DNA from: Aquisalimonas sp.
GTDB taxonomy: Bacteria > Pseudomonadota > Gammaproteobacteria > Nitrococcales > Aquisalimonadaceae
Length of the DNA: 64,000 nucleotides
Assembly: GCA_007126095.1 (NCBI GenBank)
Contig: SLBZ01000031.1
Span: 62,001 to 126,000, forward strand
Reading direction: 5' to 3'
The notes under the pieces: model-generated
The model's input: the letters and a program-made list of their open reading frames with translations, nothing else
What the model was told of the DNA's origin: nothing
Database searches by the model: none
Part shown: piece after piece, positions 58,359 through 64,000 of the stretch
Numbering within the stretch: the first letter of the stretch is position 1
How the letters are laid out: each line of letters begins with the position of its first letter
Made by a program: the position numbers and the translations under genes

Positions 58359-59858
58359 TCAGACCTCCGGTCGCATGGCCGGAAACAGCAGCACGTCGCG
58401 GATGGAGGCCTGATCGGCGAAGGCCATGACAAGACGATCGATGCCGATTCCCTCCCCCGCTGTCGGGGGCAAGCCGTACTCCAAAGCGCGGATGAAATCG
58501 GCGTCGTAGTGCATGGCCTCTTCATCCCCGGCTTCCTTTTCCGCTGCCTGGGCCCGGAACCGCTCGGCCTGATCCTCGGCATCATTGAGCTCAGAGAAAC
58601 CGTTGGCTACCTCACGACCGCAGATGAATAGTTCGAAGCGCTCGGTGACGAACGGGTCGCTGTCCTTGGGGCGTGCCAGGGGCGAGACCTCTTTCGGGTA
58701 ATCGACAATGAAGGTGGGCTCGCGCAACTCGTGCTCCACCGTCTCCTCGAAGATCAGCGTCTGCAGCTTGCCGAGCCCGGTACTGCCGTCCACCTGTAGC
58801 CCCAGGCGTTCAGTGATGGCGCGCGCGGTTTCCTTGTCGTCCAGGTGCTCCGGGCTGATGTCCTGGTTGTAGCGCAAAATTGCGTCGCGCATGGCCAGGC
58901 GCTGGAACGGTTTGCCCAGATCCAGAGTTTCGCCCTGCCAGGTAAGCTCTGGCGTGCCCTTCAGGTCCATCGCGAGGCCACGCAGGAGTTCTTCGGTGAG
59001 GTCCATGAGATCGTTGTGATCCGCGTAGGCCTGATAGAACTCCAGCATAGTGAACTCGGGGTTGTGTCGCGTGGACACGCCCTCGTTACGGAAACTGCGG
59101 TTGATCTCGTAGACCTGCTCGAATCCGCCCACCACCAGCCGTTTGAGGTACAGCTCCGGTGCAATGCGCAGGTAAAGCGACATGTCCAGTGCGTTGTGGT
59201 GGGTGATGAACGGCCGCGCCGCGGCGCCACCGGGGATCTGCTGCATCATTGGCGTTTCCACTTCCAGGAAGCGCCGTGTGTTGAGGAAGTCGCGGATGTA
59301 CTGGATGATCCGGCTGCGCACATGAAAGACGTCGCGCACCTCCGGATTCATGATCAGGTCCACGTAGCGCTGGCGGTAGCGCGCCTCCTGGTCCTGAAGG
59401 CCGTGGTACTTCTCCGGCAGCGGGCGCAGTGACTTGGTCAGCAGCTGGATGCGGTCGACACTGACGCTGAGCTCCCCGGCGCGAGTGCGGAACAGCGTGC
59501 CCTCGGCGCCGATGATGTCGCCCACGTCCCACTTCTTGAACGCCTGGTAGACGCCCTCGGGCAGATCATCCCGGCGCACGTAGAGCTGAATGCGGCCGGT
59601 CATGTCCTGCAGCTGCGCAAAACTGGCCTTGCCCATGACGCGCTTGGCCATCATGCGGCCAGCCACACGAACCCGCACCCCCTCCGCTTCCAGGGTGTCG
59701 TTATCGCGCTCGCCGTGGGCGGCGTGCAGATCCGCGGCGAGCGCATCGCGGCGGAATCCGTTGGGAAACGCTTCGCCGGATTCACGCCACGTCTGGAGTT
59801 TCTCGCGACGCTGGGCAATCAGTTTGTTCTCGTCGATGTCCGGGTTGTCGTTGCTCAT
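58359..59858 (-). CDS. lysS: Lysyl-tRNA synthetase, class II
   Basis: Charges tRNA-Lys with lysine. It has 499 residues: an N-terminal OB fold for the anticodon, then the class II core. Motif 1 and 2 regions include [18 protein letters not shown] and [20 protein letters not shown]; motif 3 is [19 protein letters not shown]. It follows prfB by 14 bp, the prfB-lysS order of E. coli. Confidence 0.97.
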   Translation of the reverse strand: MSNDNPDIDENKLIAQRREKLQTWRESGEAFPNGFRRDALAADLHAAHGERDNDTLEAEGVRVRVAGRMMAKRVMGKASFAQLQDMTGRIQLYVRRDDLPEGVYQAFKKWDVGDIIGAEGTLFRTRAGELSVSVDRIQLLTKSLRPLPEKYHGLQDQEARYRQRYVDLIMNPEVRDVFHVRSRIIQYIRDFLNTRRFLEVETPMMQQIPGGAAARPFITHHNALDMSLYLRIAPELYLKRLVVGGFEQVYEINRSFRNEGVSTRHNPEFTMLEFYQAYADHNDLMDLTEELLRGLAMDLKGTPELTWQGETLDLGKPFQRLAMRDAILRYNQDISPEHLDDKETARAITERLGLQVDGSTGLGKLQTLIFEETVEHELREPTFIVDYPKEVSPLARPKDSDPFVTERFELFICGREVANGFSELNDAEDQAERFRAQAAEKEAGDEEAMHYDADFIRALEYGLPPTAGEGIGIDRLVMAFADQASIRDVLLFPAMRPEV

Positions 59859-59872
59859 GCTCGCTCGCTTGG

Positions 59873-60968
59873 TCAGGCGTCCGCCTTGAGGCTGGCTTCG
59901 ATGAAACGGTCCAGATCGCCGTCCAGAACCGCCTGGGTATTGCCGATCTCAACGTTGGTGCGCAGGTCCTTGATCCGCGACTGATCCAGCACGTAGGAGC
60001 GGATCTGGCTGCCCCAGCCGATGTCGGACTTGTCTTCCTCGGCGGCATCCTGCGCCTGGCGCCGTTTCTGCATCTCGAACTCGTACAGCTTGGCGCGCAG
60101 CTGGTTCATGGCCGTGTCACGGTTACGGTGCTGGGAGCGGTCGTTCTGGCACTGCACCACGATGCCCGTGGGCTCGTGGGTAATCCGCACCGCGGATTCC
60201 GTGGTGTTGACATGCTGGCCGCCGGCGCCGCTGGCACGGTAGACATCAATGCGCAGGTCCGACGGGTCGATCTCGATATCCACGTTGTCGTCGATCTCGG
60301 GGGACACGAAGACCGCGGCGAACGAGGTATGCCGGCGATTACCGGAGTCGAACGGGGATTTGCGCACCAGCCGGTGCACTCCCGTTTCGGTGCGCAGCCA
60401 GCCGAAGGCATAGTCACCTTCGAAGCGGACCGTGGCGCTCTTGATGCCGGCGACATCGCCCTCGGAGAGTTCGATGATGTCGGTCTTGAAGCCCTTGCGC
60501 TCGCCCCAGCGGAGGTACATGCGCAGCAGCATGTTGGCCCAGTCCTGGGCCTCGGTGCCGCCGGAGCCGGCCTGGATGTCCAGAAACGCGTTGCTCTCGT
60601 CCATCTCCCCGGAGAACATGCGCTGGAACTCGAGCGCCTGCACCGTCTGCTCGAACGCCTTCAGGTCCTTCTCGACGGACGTAATGGTGTCTTCGTCGCC
60701 CTCTTCCTGGGCCATGTCCAGCAGCTCGTCCACGTCGGCAAGACCGGAGTCGAGCTCCTCGAGGCGGTTGACCACGTCCTGCAGGCGCGAGCGCTCGCGG
60801 TTGAGATTCTGGGCTTCCTCGGGGTTGTTCCAGATGGTCGGGTCTTCCAGCAGCCTCAGGACTTCTTCCAGGCGCTCCTTCTTGCCCGGGTAGTCAAAGA
60901 TACCCCCTCAGCGCATCGACGCGCTCGCGCAGATCGGCTGCCTGAGTGTACAAGGGGTTGATTTCCAT
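59873..60968 (-). CDS. prfB: Peptide chain release factor 2, programmed +1 frameshift
   Basis: Recognises UGA and UAA stop codons and releases the peptide. Translation starts at the ATG at 60968 ([16 protein letters not shown]), reads 24 codons to an in-frame TGA at 60894-60896, then slips +1 and continues from 60895 to 59873. The product is 364 residues, the normal RF2 length. The SPF anticodon-like motif is in [11 protein letters not shown] and the catalytic GGQ in [15 protein letters not shown]. The frame after the slip is intact; it is not a pseudogene. It lies between hrpA and lysS. Confidence 0.97.
60893..60908 (-). promoter_or_regulatory. prfB programmed frameshift site
   Basis: The minus strand reads AGGGGGTATCTTTGAC: a Shine-Dalgarno-like AGGGGG three bases before CTT TGA C. 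This is the canonical RF2 autoregulatory slip site; low RF2 lets the ribosome pause at TGA and shift from CTT to TTT, then read GAC. Confidence 0.95.
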
Positions 60969-61002
60969 AGTGCGTATACCGTCAGTGTTCGGAAAGGAGC
61001 GC

Positions 61003-61031
61003 ATGGTACTACAGGGGGCGGGACGTGTCAG
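61003..61031 (-). promoter_or_regulatory. Candidate promoter of prfB-lysS
   Basis: CTGACA (61026-61031, 5/6) and TACCAT (61003-61008, 4/6) with a 17-bp spacer on the minus strand. The -35 box overlaps the hrpA stop codon. The start is expected near 60996, about 28 nt before the prfB ATG. Confidence 0.55.
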
Positions 61032-64000
61032 CGTACCGCCTGCCACTGCTGGCGCAGCCGCTTTTCCGATGCCGGTGTTGCCGTGCCAAGGTGCTGGGCG
61101 AACAGGGAAATGCGGAACTCCTCCAGCAGGTGGCGGAACCGGTGCAGTTCCGGATCCACGATGCCGTCCCGTTCGTGGCGCGCGGCTCGCTCGGTCCAGG
61201 CCTCCCACCACGGCCTCACCTGATGGGTGCGCTGAGCGTCGCGGCGCGGGTCCTCCGCCTGCTTCTCCACCCGGTGCTGCAGACCGTCCAGGTAGCGCGG
61301 CAGATGGGACAGCAGCTCACTGCGGTGCGCCAGCAGAAAGCCGGGGAATACCAGGTGGTTCAGGTGCTCGTTCATGTCCCGGAAGCTGTCCATGCCCTCC
61401 AGCCCCCGTGGCTCCTTGAGCGCCTTCTTCAGCCCGTGGTAGCGCTCCAGCATGCGCGCGACCCGGCGGGCAAAGCGCTCCCCCTCCTCCACCAGCCGTC
61501 CCCGCCCGGCCTCCAGCATGGTCTGGAACGCCTGTGGATCCGCGGGCAGCGGCTGGTCACCGATGAACACGGCATCCACAACGGCGTCGATGATCTCGTC
61601 GCGCAGGGCGTCGCTGCCACCGAGCCCACGGTACTGGAGTGCCATCTGCTGGAAACCGGGAAGGTTGTCGCGCAGGTAGCGGACCTGCTCACGGAGCTGT
61701 GCCTGGATCAGCCGGCGCACGCCGCGCCGCGTGCTGTCGTCGGCCGCCTCGGGTGAATCAAGGATACGCAGAGCGACGGTATTGCCTTCGTCCACCAATG
61801 CGGGATAGCCGCGCACGGTGACGCCGTGCTGATCGAACTCGACGGTCCGCGGCAGCACGTCGAAATCCCAACGGGTGAGGCCTTCACGCTCCCACTGTGG
61901 ATCGGGGGTTGCCACCTGGAAGCCCTCACTGGCCCGGTCGCCCAGCTCCCGCTGCAATGCGGCCAGGTTCCGCCCCCGGGCGACGATTCCGCCCTCGGCG
62001 TCGAACACCTGGATGTTCATGGTCAGGTGATCCGGCAGCTCCACCGCGTCCCAGGTCTCGGGCGGCACATCGACGCCGGTCATGCGGTGGAGCTGACGGC
62101 GCAGGGCATCGGTGAGCGAGCCGTCCGCCGGGCTGATGGCGTCCAGTGCCGCCCGGGCGAAATCCGGGGCCGGCACGAAATTGCGACGCAGGGCCTTGGG
62201 CAGGCCACGGATCAGGGCCGTGACCTTCTCCTCCACCAGCCCGGGGACCAGCCACTCCAGCGGGTCGGGCCGCAGCTGGTTGAGCGCGGCCAGCGGGACC
62301 TGCAGGGAAACGCCATCGTCCGGGTGTCCGGGCTCGAAGTGGTACTGCAGCGGCAGTCGCAGATCGCCCACCGCAAGTTGTTCCGGATACCGCTCTGCAG
62401 TCACCGTGGCCGCGTCATGCTGCATCAGCGCCTCGCGGGTGAGATACAGGCGGCGCGGATGGGTGCGCTCCTCCTGTTTGCGCCAGTGCTCGAAACTGCG
62501 CAGGTCGCTGATGCTCTCGGGGACACGCTCGGCATAGAAGGCGTAGAGACGGTCGACGTCCACAAGGACGTCGCGCCGCCGTGATTTGTCTTCCAGCGCC
62601 TCCACGTCCGCGATCAGCGCACGGTTGTGCTCCAGGAATCCGCCCTTGCTGTCCACGCGGTCTTCGGCGAGCCCCTGGCGCAGGAAGACCTCGCGGGCGT
62701 CCGCACTGTCGACCCGGCCGTAGTCCAACTTGCGCCCGGTCACCAGGGGAAGGCCGTAGAGGGTCACCGTCTCGTAGGCGGTGACCCGGCCGCGGCGCCG
62801 GTCCCAGTGCGGCTCGTTGTAGGTGCGTTGCACCAGGTGACCGGCCAGCTGTTCCACTTCACGCGGATCGATGCTCGCCACGGTGCGCGCGAAGACCCGT
62901 GAGGTCTCCACGATCTCGGCTGCGGCAATCCACTTGGGGCGCTTCCTCGCCAGCGCCGAGCCCGGGAAGATCGTGAGCCTGAGGTTGCGCGGCCCGATGT
63001 AGCCCTGCTCGTCGCTGCGCATGGCCACGTTGCCGAGCAGGCCGGTGAGCAGCGCCCGGTGGATGGGCGCGTAATCGGCCGGCTCCGCGTTCGGGCGCAG
63101 GCCCATACCGCTGACCAGTTCCTTGAGTTGCCGATGGACGTCGCTCCATTCCCGCATCCGCAGCGGGCTCAGGAAGTGATCCCGGCACCAGCGATCGAGT
63201 TTGTTGCGCGACAACGCCTTCTTCGATGCCTGGTAGGCGGTCCACAGGTGCACGTAGGCGAGAAAATCGGAGCGCTCGTCGCGCCACTGGGCGTGGGCCT
63301 GATCCGCAGCCTGCTGCGCTTCAATGGGGCGCTCGCGGGGATCCTGAATGCTGAGCGCCGACGCGATCACCAGAATCTCCGCCAGCGCCTGCTCCTCGTT
63401 TCCGGCCATCAGCATGCGCGCTATGGTCGGGTCCACCGGCAGGCGTGCCAGCTGCCGCCCCAGCTCGGTCAACCGCCACTGCCCGTCCACGGCTCTCAGC
63501 TCGTGGAGCAGGCGGTAGCCGTCCTTGACGTAGCGCGAGTCCGGCGGCTGGATGAAGGGGAACTCCTCCACGGCCCCGAGCCCGAGGTAGCGCATCTGCA
63601 GAATGACGGAGGCGAGGTTCGTGCGCACGATCTCGGGATCCGTGAACGCGGGACGTCCCAGGAAATCGTCTTCGCTGTACAGGCGGATGCACACGCCCGG
63701 CGCCTCGCGACCACACCGGCCGGCGCGCTGGTTGGCGGAGGCCTGGGAGATCGGCTCGATGGGCAGCCGCTGCACCTTGGTGCGGAAGCTGTACCGGCTC
63801 AGGCGCACGACGCCGGTGTCCACCACGTAGCGGATGCCCGGCACGGTCACCGAGGTTTCCGCCACGTTGGTGGCGAGCACGATGCGCCGCCCGGCGTGTG
63901 TCTGGAACGCACGCTGCTGCTCCGCCGCGCTCAGACGGGCGAACAGCGGCAGCACCTCGGTGCCGGGCGGATGGTGTTTGCGCAGGGCCTCGGCCGTCTC
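61028..64000 (-). CDS. hrpA: ATP-dependent RNA helicase HrpA, 5' end outside window
   Basis: DEAH-box helicase; in E. coli it rescues stalled ribosomes and acts on mRNA. The frame is open to base 64000, so about 990 residues of the C-terminal part are seen and the Walker A and DEAH motifs lie outside. Visible blocks are helicase motif V/VI (VLATNVAETSVTVPGIRYVVDTG, then QRAGRCGRE), the HA2/OB region with GLLGNVAMRSDEQGYIGPRNL, and the long DUF3418 C-terminal domain specific to HrpA. The last residues are RLRQQWQAVR. Confidence 0.95.
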   Translation of the reverse strand, partial: ETAEALRKHHPPGTEVLPLFARLSAAEQQRAFQTHAGRRIVLATNVAETSVTVPGIRYVVDTGVVRLSRYSFRTKVQRLPIEPISQASANQRAGRCGREAPGVCIRLYSEDDFLGRPAFTDPEIVRTNLASVILQMRYLGLGAVEEFPFIQPPDSRYVKDGYRLLHELRAVDGQWRLTELGRQLARLPVDPTIARMLMAGNEEQALAEILVIASALSIQDPRERPIEAQQAADQAHAQWRDERSDFLAYVHLWTAYQASKKALSRNKLDRWCRDHFLSPLRMREWSDVHRQLKELVSGMGLRPNAEPADYAPIHRALLTGLLGNVAMRSDEQGYIGPRNLRLTIFPGSALARKRPKWIAAAEIVETSRVFARTVASIDPREVEQLAGHLVQRTYNEPHWDRRRGRVTAYETVTLYGLPLVTGRKLDYGRVDSADAREVFLRQGLAEDRVDSKGGFLEHNRALIADVEALEDKSRRRDVLVDVDRLYAFYAERVPESISDLRSFEHWRKQEERTHPRRLYLTREALMQHDAATVTAERYPEQLAVGDLRLPLQYHFEPGHPDDGVSLQVPLAALNQLRPDPLEWLVPGLVEEKVTALIRGLPKALRRNFVPAPDFARAALDAISPADGSLTDALRRQLHRMTGVDVPPETWDAVELPDHLTMNIQVFDAEGGIVARGRNLAALQRELGDRASEGFQVATPDPQWEREGLTRWDFDVLPRTVEFDQHGVTVRGYPALVDEGNTVALRILDSPEAADDSTRRGVRRLIQAQLREQVRYLRDNLPGFQQMALQYRGLGGSDALRDEIIDAVVDAVFIGDQPLPADPQAFQTMLEAGRGRLVEEGERFARRVARMLERYHGLKKALKEPRGLEGMDSFRDMNEHLNHLVFPGFLLAHRSELLSHLPRYLDGLQHRVEKQAEDPRRDAQRTHQVRPWWEAWTERAARHERDGIVDPELHRFRHLLEEFRISLFAQHLGTATPASEKRLRQQWQAVR

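Noticed and set aside
60894..60968. prfB read as a frameshifted pseudogene
   Set aside because: The in-frame TGA sits in the conserved AGGGGG-TAT-CTT-TGA-C slip site, and the full-length product is intact after the +1 shift.

Overview
This 64 kb window is chromosomal DNA of a high-GC gammaproteobacterium. Gene order matches conserved gammaproteobacterial blocks: rne/rluC divergent; yceD-rpmF-plsX-fabHDG-acpP-fabF-pabC-mltG-tmk-holB; gacA-uvrC-pgsA-tRNA; cysM/gacS; rpoE-rseA-rseC-degP-lepA-lepB-rnc-era-recO-pdxJ-acpS; sdhCDAB-sdhE; prfB-lysS. The Pseudomonas-like rpoE/mucD block and the high GC suggest a Chromatiales/Ectothiorhodospiraceae-type organism. That placement is inference. No rRNA, IS element, phage gene, integrase, toxin island or CRISPR array was seen.

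Layout. 1-5.3 kb: rne (cut at its 3' end by the window), rluC, an S49 peptidase and a Maf pyrophosphatase. 5.4-16.4 kb: one long plus-strand run for ribosomal protein L32, phospholipid and fatty-acid synthesis, folate (pabC), peptidoglycan (mltG), dTMP kinase, the DNA polymerase III clamp-loader subunit, a PilZ protein and a TatD nuclease. 16.5-24.8 kb: the most accessory part, with a PLP enzyme, a signalling cluster (two LuxR-type regulators, a PAS histidine kinase, a GGDEF-EAL gene broken by a deletion), an unrecognised secreted protein, a DUF192 lipoprotein and an SNF transporter. 24.9-29.1 kb: a methyltransferase, tRNA-Leu, tRNA-Cys, tRNA-Gly, pgsA, uvrC and gacA. 29.3-38.1 kb: a RibD-C reductase, fumC, purB, two poorly known proteins, nudF, rlmD, an exonuclease and cysM. 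38.3-41.1 kb: the hybrid kinase gacS/barA, whose partner gacA lies about 9 kb away. 41.1-50.9 kb: the sigma-E to acpS minus-strand block. 51.2-58.4 kb: nadB, the succinate dehydrogenase operon with two different assembly factors, and ygfZ. 58.4-64 kb: lysS, prfB with its programmed frameshift, and hrpA (5' end outside the window).

Working together, this is mostly core metabolism, envelope biogenesis and stress control: lipid and peptidoglycan synthesis, sigma-E envelope stress response, Gac signalling, TCA-cycle enzymes and translation factors. I found no convincing new multi-gene system. The best leads are regulatory or small-scale: an rne leader with its own promoter and hairpin, a GNRA-capped hairpin between acpP and fabF, an intrinsic terminator that also encodes a signal peptide, a sigma-E operon without rseB, SdhAF4 and SdhE in one sdh cluster, the decaying GGDEF-EAL gene beside a palindrome and direct repeats, and a small secretin-like protein with no secretion genes nearby.
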